Assembly (NCBI RefSeq): GCF_022376445.1
Contig: NW_025954984.1
Coordinates: 186,001 to 250,000 of the forward strand
DNA length: 64,000 bases
Direction: 5' to 3'
DNA from: Fomitopsis serialis
Lineage: Eukaryota; Basidiomycota; Agaricomycetes; Polyporales; Fomitopsidaceae
The notes under the pieces: model-generated
The model's database searches: none
Told to the model about the DNA's origin: nothing
Seen by the model: the letters and a program-made list of their open reading frames with translations, nothing else
Program-made: the position numbers and the translations under genes
Shown here: piece after piece, positions 33,340-44,300 of the stretch
Layout: every line of letters starts with the position of its first letter
Numbering within the stretch: the stretch's first letter is position 1

Positions 33340-34670
33340 TAGCCATTGGGCTGTACTGGACTCTCGTCTCCTGTCTTCCATGGGCAGACCCCAGTGCTAC
33401 AAGGATACTACAAATGGAAGTACTACTGACCGTCTTGCCTGCTGACCGTCTTGCTCACTGACTGTCTTGCACACTTACTGTCCCGCTCGTGTGCCATCTC
33501 GCTGCCTACTGTCTCACCTGACAGGTGTCCCGACCCATGCACTGTCTTGCACACCTGCCATTTCACTGTCTCACATGAAATTACTTAAACTAGACTTGTT
33601 TCCTGGAATAGTTGTGGGCAGTTTTGGACGAGACAGAGCATGAGTGAGGCTACTACCTCACAGGTGTCATATGTTGCAATGAGGTATGCTCAATATACCA
33701 GCCTTGCTTGCATACTAGGATGGGTATTGAGATCATTGTCTGTCACTGTATGGATATGATGGTTCACTCCGAGCAATGAACTCATCGTCATTTGATCCAA
33801 TATGCATGTACATTTTTCGTAATTGTACTGTACTGGTAGTGATTCCACTAGTGAATATACACTTCAGAATACTGTGATCATATGTCCAGTACAACCTCTA
33901 TTAGTATTCAATGACATAGAAGTACAATGATGTGGACAACCAGATGATATGTACATGAAGTTGGTGTGAGTAGTAGGAGCACGGTCACTAAATACGCAAA
34001 CACTCTCCAGTGATTTGCCCTCGGGCATTGCCTCGGCCATATCCCCGAGCCACCGGGATGATGTTCTTTTCATTATAACTTCACCCCCGTGCCACCATAT
34101 GCTATGAAACTTTGTACCAAGCATATCTATATATAGTACATGGCCTATATAAATTTGTGTGAGAATTGAACCGTGGGATGTGTTTGTCTAAGACGTGCTC
34201 TGCATGTATAACCTTCTTGGCTATCTCAAGCTTCAACATTGCCAGATTGCGTTGGAGTATTGTTAGCAGCAACATATACCATGGACACAGCATGAATAAA
34301 ACTTCTGTATGCACTCAATTGTGACAATTGTCTTGCAGAAGCTGCGAACTAATCTATATGCCTCCCAGTATCTCCAAACAACATATCATTTTTGAGATCT
34401 GTCCTGAGATCCTAATTCTGTAAAAGCCAAGATTACACAATGCCAAAGTACTCTTTACATATAGGACAATGAGTTCAGTGGTCTATGTAAGTGGTTGGCC
34501 TAACAAGGCCTAATGTACATGTAGCTCTGTAAACACATATAGAACATATAGGACATGTTTGAACTCAGAGTAGTACTACATCCATGCCATTGAATCTGAA
34601 AGCAATGAATGTAAAAGAAAGAGCATACATCAATACACGTACTCACTGAGACCATAAGCTCTGAACAACA
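33340..34670. other. AT-richer island of unknown origin inside the repeat arm
   Basis: Base composition changes to AT-rich sequence with few of the surrounding motifs. A minus-strand open frame at 34124-33864 (LGTKFHSIWWHGGEVIMKR) is unrecognised. It could be a remnant of an older insertion, but I see no inverted repeats, LTRs or target duplications that would define one. Confidence 0.35.
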
Positions 34671-34679
34671 TGCAAATGT

Positions 34680-34930
34680 TCCACCTTGAACACACCGCCT
34701 TGAACCGCCTTGAACACACCGCCTTGAACACACTGCCTTGAACATTTCATCTTGAATACTCCGTCTTGAGCACTCCGTCTTGAGCACTCCGTCTTGAGCA
34801 CTCCGTCTTGAGCACTCCGCCTTGACAAGTGTGTCTTAAGGAGGCAACATCCATTCCGCCTTGAGAATGCTCCGTCTTGAGAACACAATATTCTTCGCCT
34901 TGACAAGAGCTCAGACTAGTATACACTCTG
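34680..34930. repeat. CCGCCTTGAACA / CCGTCTTGAGCACT short tandem repeats
   Basis: Direct repeats of about 12-17 bp. They start as CCGCCTTGAACACA and change to CCGTCTTGAGCACT in five near-perfect copies (about 34760-34825). They share the CGTCTTG core with the rest of this arm. Confidence 0.7.
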
Positions 34931-35109
34931 CTATGAACTAGCCCGTCTTGGCATCCCCTCACACTGTCTGTCTTGAGACCTTCCATCTCAGGCTCATCAT
35001 TTCCTCGTTGACATCTCCTTGCTCCTTGGCACATCTGTATTGACAAGCATGAGCTAACCATTAGTTACCTTAGCAAGCCAACTTACAATGGCTAATAGGC
35101 AATGCCAAT

Positions 35110-35860
35110 CAACATGCACAAAATGGTCGGCTGGGTCAAGACGGCCATCGGCCAGGGTAGGTGGTCCAGCCGATGGTTGGTTAGTGGATTGGCTTGGGTG
35201 AGTCAAGAAGGTCCAAGAAGGTCGGCTGAGTCAAGACGGACATCGGCTGGGAAAGGTACCTCAGCCAATGCTCGGCTCATGCATTGTATTGGGTGAGACA
35301 ACATGGTCGGCTGGGTCAAGACGAGAATCGGTTGGAAACAGTGGCCCAGCCAATGGTTGGTTAATGGGTGGGCTTGGGTGAGTCAAGAAGGTTCTAAGAA
35401 GGTCGGCTGGGTCAAGACGAGAATTGGTTGGGAACAGTGGCCCAGCCAATGGTCGGGCAGTGGATTGTCTTGGGTGAGTCAAAATGGTCGGCTGGGTCAA
35501 GACGAGAATCGGTTGGGAACAGTAGCCCAGCCGATGGTTGGTCAGTGGATTGGCTTGGGTAAGTCAAGAAGGTTCTAAGAAGGTCGGCTGAGTCAAGACG
35601 GACATTGGCTGGGAAAATCCCCTCAGCCGACGCTCAGCTCATGCAATGTATTGGGTGAGTCAAAATGGTCGGCTGGGTCAAGACGTGAATCGGTTGGGAA
35701 CAGTAGCCCAGCTGATGGTCGGTCAGTGGATTGGCTTGGGTAAGTCAAGAAGGTTCTAAGAAGGTCGGCTGGGTCAAGGCGAGAATCAGTTGGGAACAGT
35801 GGCCCAGCCGATGGTCGGGCAGTGGAATGTCTTGGGTGAGCCAAGAAGGTCACAATTGCA
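35110..35860. repeat. ~85-97-bp tandem repeat with GGTCGGCTGGGTCAAGACG core, eight units
   Basis: Units begin GGTCGGCTGGGTCAAGACG (or ...TGAGTCAAGACG) near 35124, 35220, 35306, 35400, 35488, 35582, 35668 and 35765. Each continues with AATCGGTTGGGAACAGTGGC, CCAGCCAATGGTCGG and TGGATTGGCTTGGGTGAGTC. Each contains CAAGACG, the complement of the CGTCTTG motif found to the left. Confidence 0.8.
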
Positions 35861-36129
35861 CTAACATTGGTGTTATTATGCCATTCAATTTTATTGTAGT
35901 ACCAGTCAGTATGAACTATGATATCTACTAAACACCGCCTTGCAAGGCCGTCTTGCCCGTCTTGACTGCCTCTGCCTTGGCCTCGGCCGACCCCATCCTC
36001 TTCGGTGAGACAATTTTGGTCGGCCGACGTCGGCCCACCCCATCATGTTTCGTGAGACGACATGTCGGCTGTCCAATACCCTTCGGTGAGACGGCTGAAT
36101 GGGCTCAGTTATTATGCTGACCTTCGTGG

Positions 36130-36357
36130 AATGGATTAGCCTTAGCTGATCCACCGAGAAGTATACTAATCCAGATCTCATAAGTGGATTAGCAGTGTAT
36201 AGATCCAAGTCTTATAACTAGATTAGCATGTACTAATCCTGATCTCAGTACTGGATTAGAGTGTGCTAATCCAGATTTCAGTATTGGATCAGTACGCTTT
36301 AATCCTGATGTCAGTATTGGATTAACTATGGATGGATTATGGATCAACGCACTCTAA
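36130..36357 (-). repeat. Right subterminal TAATCC/GGATTA repeat field
   Basis: Inverse counterpart of the left field. GGATTAGCAGTGTATAGATC, TTATAACTAGATTAGCATG and ACTAATCCTGATCTCAGTAC repeat at short spacing; the first two are inverse matches of sequence at about 16590-16640. It lacks the long 33-bp tandem array of the left side, so the two ends are asymmetric. Confidence 0.78.
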
Positions 36358-36520
36358 TCCTGATCTCAAATTGGATTAAGTAGCTTAGAATTGGATTAAG
36401 TATGGATGTAGTGTGGATCAATAGTGGATCACGGATTAGGAAGTACATTAGTGTACCTAGTTAATCTGACCTAAGGTACTTAGAAGTACCTCTATAAATC
36501 CGGTTTAACTGACATCACTG
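36358..36520 (-). repeat. Right terminal inverted repeat of the KDZ element
   Basis: About 163 bp, inverse of 16235-16395. It ends GGTTTAACTGACATCACTG directly before the target duplication at 36521. Confidence 0.88.
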
Positions 36521-36527
36521 TCGTCCC
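36521..36527. repeat. Target site duplication, right copy (TCGTCCC)
   Basis: Second copy of the 7-bp duplication seen at 16228-16234. Here it is followed by AGTACTACATATC, which continues the ATPase gene's frame (SSQYYISSSYD). Confidence 0.8.
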
Positions 36528-39500
36528 AGTACTACATATCATCCTCATACGACACCAGCCGTGACCAAGATCATCTATCCAGGCTCGGTGTGACAGCGAT
36601 GTCAAACCAGCAATTCTTGGGTGGTCTGCGTGTCATGGATAAACGAGGTGGATTTACAGATCGCTCCGACGAGTGGCACGAGACAGTCTGCCGATACCTG
36701 AATATCAACATCCCAAGGCCGTACGGACGGTTTAATTGGGACATACTAGACCTTTGTATCCTTCCTTTGGCAGACGGGACTTGGGGACGTGCCGCATCGG
36801 CATCCGAATGCTGCTTCCCCACTGAACTCGACCTCTCACATCTTGTCGGTCTCAAATTCATCAGTCCCAAGGTCAGGCCAGGTACATTGAGGTATGCGTT
36901 CCTCGAGGCACTGGGAGTCCGCCCAGCAAACGCGGTTGTCGTGGCCAATCACATACTCCAGTCGAACAAGATGTACGCTTTATCGGACATGGTCCGATTC
37001 GCACACTTCTTCTATAGCCACCAAGACGATCGTGGCTTTCCCAGTCCGTCAGGTCTCGCTGTCATGGATGCAAACGAGAACAAGACCACGGGCAATGAGC
37101 TATACCTTGATGCGACGATGGCGGATGGAGGTAGTCTGCGCTCAATCCTCCCCAACGCCCGGTTTATTCACGCTGCTTATGCTCCGCCGTCGGTATACCA
37201 GGCATCAAGCTGGCGGAAATGGCTCCGGGAACACCTCGGTGTTCATATTCGCCCGCGTGTCATATATGGCAAGCTGTCACCGGAGTTTCGGATGATGACA
37301 CAGACGCTTTCCGAGTTGGAGACCCCTCGCAGGCTCCTTGGTGTGTTGCAGGAGTACTGGCCTTTTATCTCGCAGGAGCTTTCTCGAGATGGCTTGGGCG
37401 AGCTGTCCGCAACGGCTGTGACCTGTGTGGATGGCGTGCGGCGCAAGCTGGCTGAGACAGCCCTCCACAGGCGCGCTCTCCGAATGGCACAGATCCCCCC
37501 TCAGAGTCTTCACTTCATCGACGTTTCGAACCCAGATGATCCCAGATGGGACTTCCTGCAGACACTCGGTGTCATGGTGGAACCTAACGCTATTGCCTGG
37601 TTGGAAGTCCTCAAGCGATTGCAGGCGACAGAACTGCTACCGGCAGCAATGATTAGCGCAGTCGAGGAAGCATACAAGCAGCTCAATGCCAGGTTTAACG
37701 AGGCCTCCGATGAGATACGGTGAGCGCGGAGTCCGTGTCTGTGCCCAGTGTACTGATGAGCGATGTATAGTCAAACCTTCCGCGATCACCCTCTTCTCCT
37801 TCTCATATCGGGTGACAGAGACAACATGTCTGTGACTTGGACGGGCATGAGCAGCGCGTATTGGGAGGGGCCATCCTACCTCAGTGACGTCCTGATCAAA
37901 CACTCGTATCCATATTTGCGAGATTTCTTCGTCGACAAGCTGGGACTGCCCACCGGCGCCCCTCCGCGTGCCGTCATTGACCGACTCTTGCAGATCACGC
38001 AAACCTACGTGGACATGGAGCTGCAGAAGAGTGTCCATGACGTCGTCGAGCGCATCCTCTTGGACGTAGCGGAGTGGTGTGCCAAGCCACCACGCAATAT
38101 GCAGGTTACCTCCGAGCTGAAGAGACTTCAAAACAAAGCCATATTCCCTGTTCTCACGACGGAAGGCACGATCATGCTTCGAAGCGTGGATCGGTTCTAT
38201 GTCCGTCGAAGCAGCCTCGCACAACTGGAGAAACTGGAAGGTCGGATACCTCTGTTGGTCACTACACCTCGCCTACGCATCCCCGATATCGAACCGCTAC
38301 TGGACAGCGAGATATGGTCAACTCCGGTCAAGTATTTGGAGCCGCCGGTCATTGAGATCCAGCACAAACCCGAGGGCGATCTGGAACTAAGCATGGCTCT
38401 CAGAGAGCGATACACCGAGCCATTCCGGTTGCAATGCATTCGAAGGTAGGTTCTGAGATGTATTCGTATCTTGACACAGAGTTGACGCAAGTACTGCAGC
38501 ACCATATGCCATACACTGGGCTCTCGAGCTCGCCAACGAGATTCCAAGGAACTGATCTTCGCGGGCAAGCTGTCTTCCATGACGATAGGTACTGTCGGCG
38601 CAATTGTTGAAACTATATCATTACCCGCCGAAGACGTCTCGCATGTGACTCAATTGGCGTCGCATCTGGAAGAAACAGACGAAGGTCTCAGGATCCTCGT
38701 AGCAAGGACAACTATCGAAGACGCAGACGAGAAAATCATTGGCCAGCTCAGTCAACGCCTCGGTATTGATCTATGCAGGATGTTCATGTACATGAAGTCC
38801 CCTCGCAAGGACGTCCTCCGCATCCTGAAGCTCGAGGGGATCGACATCACCTCTGCGGACTATGTCGAGGACAATGACTCGTTTCCCTGGGACCAATATC
38901 AAGAATGGCAATCGACTCCGAGCAGCGCTCCAAGCGCAAGCATTGCTCGCAGTCGGGCATCTGACTTGTCGCGGGGTGGTACGCGCCTGGAGAACTCTTT
39001 CACCAGTCAACTTACGGTGTCCGAGCGACGCTCTCGTTCCGATGCAACAGAAACGCAAGAGCGCCAATCTTTGGCCGGCCAGGTACACGACGCAATGCGC
39101 AATCTCGAGGAATGCCTCGGCTCCATCTCACTTGACACAGGCGCTGTGTATGCGACCGACTCACTGGAGAACTCCCCGTTGGAGATCGACCTCTCCTCCC
39201 TGGTCACTTCGCTTTCGAAGCCCAGGTCAAGCGCGCTGGTGACAGCTGCCGCGGGGAGCACGCAGACTCGCAGAGACACATCAGGACTGTCGGCGATAAC
39301 TTCGACACCGAGTGATTGGGCCTTAGAGACAGCCTCGGCAGATGCACCAGATGGTACACTCAGCGGCTCTCGGGCTCTCAACACGGGGACGACGTCGACA
39401 ATCGCTAGCATTTTTACTTCTCTCGCTACATCAGTGGCAGCCATCGACGATGTGAGCGATTATCAGATAGTCAACGGAATCCTAGGCGAGCGTTATGTGA

Positions 39501-40096
39501 GCCATCCTTACATCGAAACTCACATACCGAATGCTCTAACGTCCGATGGCTGGTAGGCTTACGCGGTCTTGAGCAAGCTGTTAGGGCCAAGCTTTGGGCC
39601 AGACAACTGGACAAGTGAGCTGCGTGGTCAGGTACCGGGCTTCACGTACTATGAAGGCAACCCCCTTGCCGACTTCCGCTGTCCAGACGACAACGGCGTC
39701 CTGACCGGGCGTTGGTACGGAGAAGAAGTGAAGAAGCGCTGGGAGCCCGAATGGCCGACGTACCACGTCGAAGTCAAGTCGACGTCCAGGTCCCGCGAGG
39801 AGCCATTTCACATGAAGCGTGCGCAGCTCCGCACGGTGAGTCTCTCGTCAAATGATTTCGAGCTCGGGTACTTACATGCACTATATTTACAGGCTTTACA
39901 ATTGACGGCCCAGTCAGAGAGCTTGGAGTCGCCTCCAAAGCATGTCTATATCCTTATGCGTGTGTCAGGCATACGCAGCGGCAGGCCTACGCACATGGTC
40001 TTCATAGATCCGCACCGTTGGATCTACAAAGGAGCATTGGTCATCGAGAGCGACATCGAGGTCTCTGTGGATGTGAACGCGCTGCCTACCACTTAG
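36528..40096 (+). pseudogene. 3' half of the interrupted NOV/sacsin-type ATPase gene, with DUF3883 module
   Basis: Continuation of the gene starting at 14769. The frame resumes in the same phase (QYYISSSYDTSRDQDHLSRL) and stays collinear with the copy at 41318. It includes LGVTAMSNQQFLGGLRVMDK, ILDLCILPLADGTW, NELYLDATMADGG and LGVHIRPRVIYGKLSPEF. Then come a serine/threonine-rich linker (about 38900-39450) and, after an intron, the DUF3883-like C-terminus: LLGPSFGPDNWTSELRGQVP, WPTYHVEVKSTS and EEPFHMKRAQL. The E-x-K pair fits a PD-(D/E)xK-like nuclease fold. It stops at 40096. Only ordinary introns are seen (for example about 37722-37770 and 38446-38496) and no frame breaks, so decay has barely begun. 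Cut off from its start codon and promoter. Confidence 0.85.
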
Positions 40097-41317
40097 AGTG
40101 ACATTGCACTCCGTGTATCCGGCTTGGGCGACAGACGTGAGCATATGATGGTACTGTGTCGGGATTTCTTCCATAACACAAATGATGCGATTGTACTTGT
40201 ACTTGTATACACTGAATATATCAGGATCGAAAACACTATATACGTAACCTTGCGTGTCATTCTGCCTTGATCTTCCGAGATTCAATTAGAGGCACGTATT
40301 TAGAGCTACAGCTCGGGCTAGATGATGTAGGCGCGAAGTCAATCGACCCAGTGAGACCACGTCGATCGCAGACCCAGGGTACAAGAACCCGGAGGGCACA
40401 CTGCACGAGGTTGTCTCTCCAGCCTGAAGGACGCCCTGCATTGTTCCGCATCGTCAGCAATCAGACCACTTATACGCTCCCTTGTTGAGATCGCTCAGCT
40501 GCCTCAGTGCAGTTGAGAACGCAGCGAAGATCATGAGCGCGCCCGGGCCGCCTTTGGCTCCAGTTTTTGGTTGAAAGTTCGAATCATACATAGATCATTG
40601 TCAGAACACGGTGTCAGTGCATGGAGTCGGAATATGCACGTTACCAATCATCTTTGTTAGCACGGTAAATCGCCCTTTTTAAAGTGCTATGTACCGTACC
40701 TCGCTGACTGGTGATGAACGTAGGTGCATCTATTGAACTGAAAGGAAGCAAGGCCATAAGCAAGAGCTATAACCAAGATAAGCGACTACTCGCCGGGTAT
40801 ACATCTTGGGTTCAGTACTGCAGTGTTATAGACTGCGAAGAGTACATAAAATGCTATGGGCCCATACAGCAACGGTCGAGGTATCCTGAGCTCGATCGAA
40901 CGTCGAAAGTAAGTGCATGCGCAGCACCGATTCCGGTCGGTCATCGATGGGACTTTTCGTGAGCAAAAAGCCAGTCAAGCTGTAACAAATTTCTGTTAAG
41001 GTGATAGTCAAGAGCAGCCAGCTATGCGACGTGTATTACATGCAGGTATCGTGCTTGTAGCACCATGACTGACCTGGAAGAGGCCCGACACGCGCGAGAG
41101 ACGCGCCTGTGGCGCGCGACTCGGAGCTTTAGGAGGCCTCATCTCCTGTTTGTGTCTGGACCGCAAGCATCATGCGCGGCAACATCACTTGTGTGAACTT
41201 TAACTCGATTTCAGCGGCAGTGTGTGTGCCAGGACACGCATGTTGTACCACACCGAGTGTTGTCCAGTGCCTTAGCCCCGTCTTCTGCTCCATTGAACCG
41301 TCGCGACTATTACTAGC
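40097..41317. other. Intergenic region between the two tandem ATPase genes
   Basis: About 1.2 kb without a recognisable gene, tRNA or repeat. It presumably contains the terminator of the first copy and the promoter of the second. Confidence 0.5.
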
Positions 41318-44300
41318 ATGGACCTCATCCGAAAGATTAATAGGAATCATGGTTTGGGCGACCGTGACATACAGCGTTCTGGCAACGATCCAGTGGTAGT
41401 GTTGAGAGGCAAGTTGGAAAGAGCATGCGAGAGGTACGTCAATTAGGCGAGCTTACAGTCTTCCTGCCGTAACTGACTTTCGAGGTCGCTTGGTACAGGC
41501 TATCGCGAGACTTGTACAACACCAAGACCCACTTCCTCCTCGAGTTCATCCAGAATGCTGACGACAATGAGTATGATCCGCACGTCGTTCCCAGCCTGCA
41601 TTTGCACCTCCGCGGCCGTGAATTGACCATTAGGTGCAACGAGAAGGGCTTCCGGGTGGACAATGTGGAGGCGATCTGCGACATAGGCAGTAGCACCAAG
41701 AGGAGAGAGACAAGGTCGGAAGGCTATATCGGCGAGAAGGGAATAGGTATGTATATGTCTACCTTCGCATGCTCGTAAGTTGAGCAGGGCCGGCAGGATT
41801 CAAGGCTGTCTTCGTCGTGGCCGAACGAGTCCACGTCGCATCGAGGGAGTTCACCTTCCGATTCGACCGCGATGGGCCGCTAGGTATGATTAATCCAATT
41901 TGGGATGCGTCGTATCCTAGCGACCCTGGGTGGACGACCTTTCGCCTGAACATCCTCCACACCATTGACATCAACGACCTACGTGAACAAATCCGGATCA
42001 TTCATCCATCACTGCTTCTATTCCTGCGGAGGCTACGTGCCATTGACATCGACGTTGCCACGACCAACCAACCAACTGACGGAAACACTAAGATCACCAT
42101 CTCTAGGATAGACGAACTGGGCAATGTCGTCAGGCTTGAGTGCCACGAAAACGGATGCGTTACATCTAGTGCAAAGTATATCGTGTTCAAGCAGACCACG
42201 CGGACTTACACAGGCGAAGAGAAGCGACGGGGCATAGGGGAAAGCGAAGTTGTCCTCGCCTTTCCTGTCACGGCTGACGGAGAGCCTGAGATGGGCAACC
42301 AATTCGTGCATGCCTTTCTACCAGTGGCTAAATATGGCCTCAATGTAAGCCTGGGTCGACGACTGTGACCTTCATACCTCTGACGTTTGCGCGTTACAGT
42401 TCGTCGTGCAAGCGGATTTCCTGACGCCAGCCAGTCGAGAGGGCATCGTCATCGACTCGAAGTGGAACTTGTCGCTTTTCGACGGCGTTACTGAAACCTT
42501 CCTGCACGCAGTCGAGCAGTTTCAGCAGGATCCAGTATTGCGTTACTCTTGGATGCGGTTCATACCTATCCACGCGCAATCAGCATTCTCCGCAGTGGCC
42601 GAGGGTATGATAGCGAGGCTGCAGACCCGAGAAGTGTTGCTCTCCGTAGACGGACGTTACCGACGACCGGAGGACGTCGTCACCATCCCCAAGGGCCTCC
42701 GCATCAACCGCACCGAGCCGCTCATTCCTCCTCAATATCTCCTTTCGGTTTACTACATCAGCGACTGTATGATGCCTCCCACGACCAACAGTACTTGACG
42801 AAGCTCGGCGTCAAGGCGTTGTCTGACCAGCACTTCCTCGATGGTCTCACTGCGATGGATCGCGCGAACGTCATTGGCGCACAGACCGAACAATGGCACA
42901 ACATCGTCTGCGCTCATTTGAGTGATATGCCGCGGATCAAGGGGAAGTTCAGCCAGCAGATTCTCGATCTACGCCTGCTTCCCCTCAATGACGGCTCCTG
43001 GCGGCCAGCGCGAGAGGCCGAACAGTACGTGTTCATGTCCGAGATGGATATGCTGCAGGACATGGAGTTCAAGTGCATCGCAAATGATGTGAAAGAGCAT
43101 TCCGCAAGATACGCTTTCTTCCAGTTGCTAGGTGTGCGTCGCGCTGACACAAACCTCATCGCGACCAAGATCCTCTTGCAAGTCAGATTGTCCTCATCAG
43201 TGCCGACGCTGATACGCTACGCACGGTTTTTCTACGACAATCGTAACCAAGTCGGATTGCCTCGCCCCTCAACAAGCTTCAAAGTGATGGACAAACCGGA
43301 CATGTCGCGATGAGTGATGAGCTCTACCTAGACGTGCCACTGGAGGGCATGCCCGGCCACGAGGTCAAGCTTCGTAATGTCCTGCCCTCTGACGTGCGGT
43401 TCTTGCACCAGGACTACGTCGAGCTGTATCCTGAAGACCGTTACTGGCTCTCATGGCTGCAGGATTGCCTCGGCCTCCATACTTCGCCGCGGATCGTATT
43501 AGGACGACTATCGCCCGAGATCTACTCCATGGCACGCAACCTCGAAACATCGAAGTTCCTCGCTGCTCTCCGCGCGTTCTGGCCGCAGCTTTCGGCGAGC
43601 ATCTCTCCCGCCGGCATAATTGACATGTCCAACATTGAAGTCGTCTGCGAAGATGGCGTAGCATACCCTCTGGCAACCACTTCCCTGAAACGACAGAACC
43701 TAGCCTGGCTACCAGCCACACTCTCATCTTGCCTTCACTTCCTGCCACTCCCTGATCCCGATGATTTGAGCTGGAGCTTCTTAACTAGGGTCGGCGTCAC
43801 TATGGAAGCAAACGCGGCCGCGTGGATCGGTATGCTCTTCCGACTCCAGGAGATGAACAGCGCAGATGAGAAGACGGTCGTCAGTGTATACCAGCAGCTT
43901 GATGCTAGGTTCAACGAGGCGGCCGATTTTATCCGGTGCGTGGATCTGGTGCTTGGCTACGTAGCTTTGCCTCATGCATAGCATTCCAGCGGATCTTTCT
44001 ACCAGTATCCACTCATACTCGTACCATCAGACGGACAGAACCGTTCAGTCGCGTCGTGGACGAGCTGTTGTGACGCATACTGGGATGGACCGTCCACTCT
44101 CCGCTCCAAGTTCATCGTGAAGTCGAGGTATGCCGCCCTGGAAGACTTATTTAGTCGGAAGCTGCTACTGCAGAACGCTCCCCTTGAAGTACTTGTCGAT
44201 GAACTCAGCACATTCGCTGCTGAACACGAGGGACGTCCTATAGCGGGGGACACCGTTCAGATACTGGAACAAATGCTCGTGGATATAAGCCAGTACATCG

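Larger units (their letters stand above)
30022..36129. other. Repeat-rich non-coding arm of the KDZ element
   Basis: About 6 kb without a gene I can support. Several tandem-repeat families follow one another (listed separately). The heptamer CGTCTTG or its complement CAAGACG recurs through most of it. Open frames here are artefacts of repeat units. Short stretches with TAATCC-like motifs occur near 31200-31260. Confidence 0.65.
16235..36520. mobile_element. KDZ-superfamily DNA transposon, 20,286 bp, apparently complete
   Basis: Bounded by inverted repeats of about 160 bp and a 7-bp target duplication, inserted in an ATPase exon. Both ends share TGTCAGTTAAA a few bases in; after some 35 imperfect bases the ends agree without visible mismatch for more than 110 bp. 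Contents: subterminal TAATCC-rich repeats, three minus-strand genes (17.0-23.1 kb), the transposase (24963-28717, plus), a small ORF (29344) and a repeat-rich non-coding arm (30-36 kb). The transposase frame reads through with ordinary introns, so the copy may be autonomous. No TET/JBP dioxygenase, a common cargo of fungal KDZ elements, was recognised. Confidence 0.88.
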
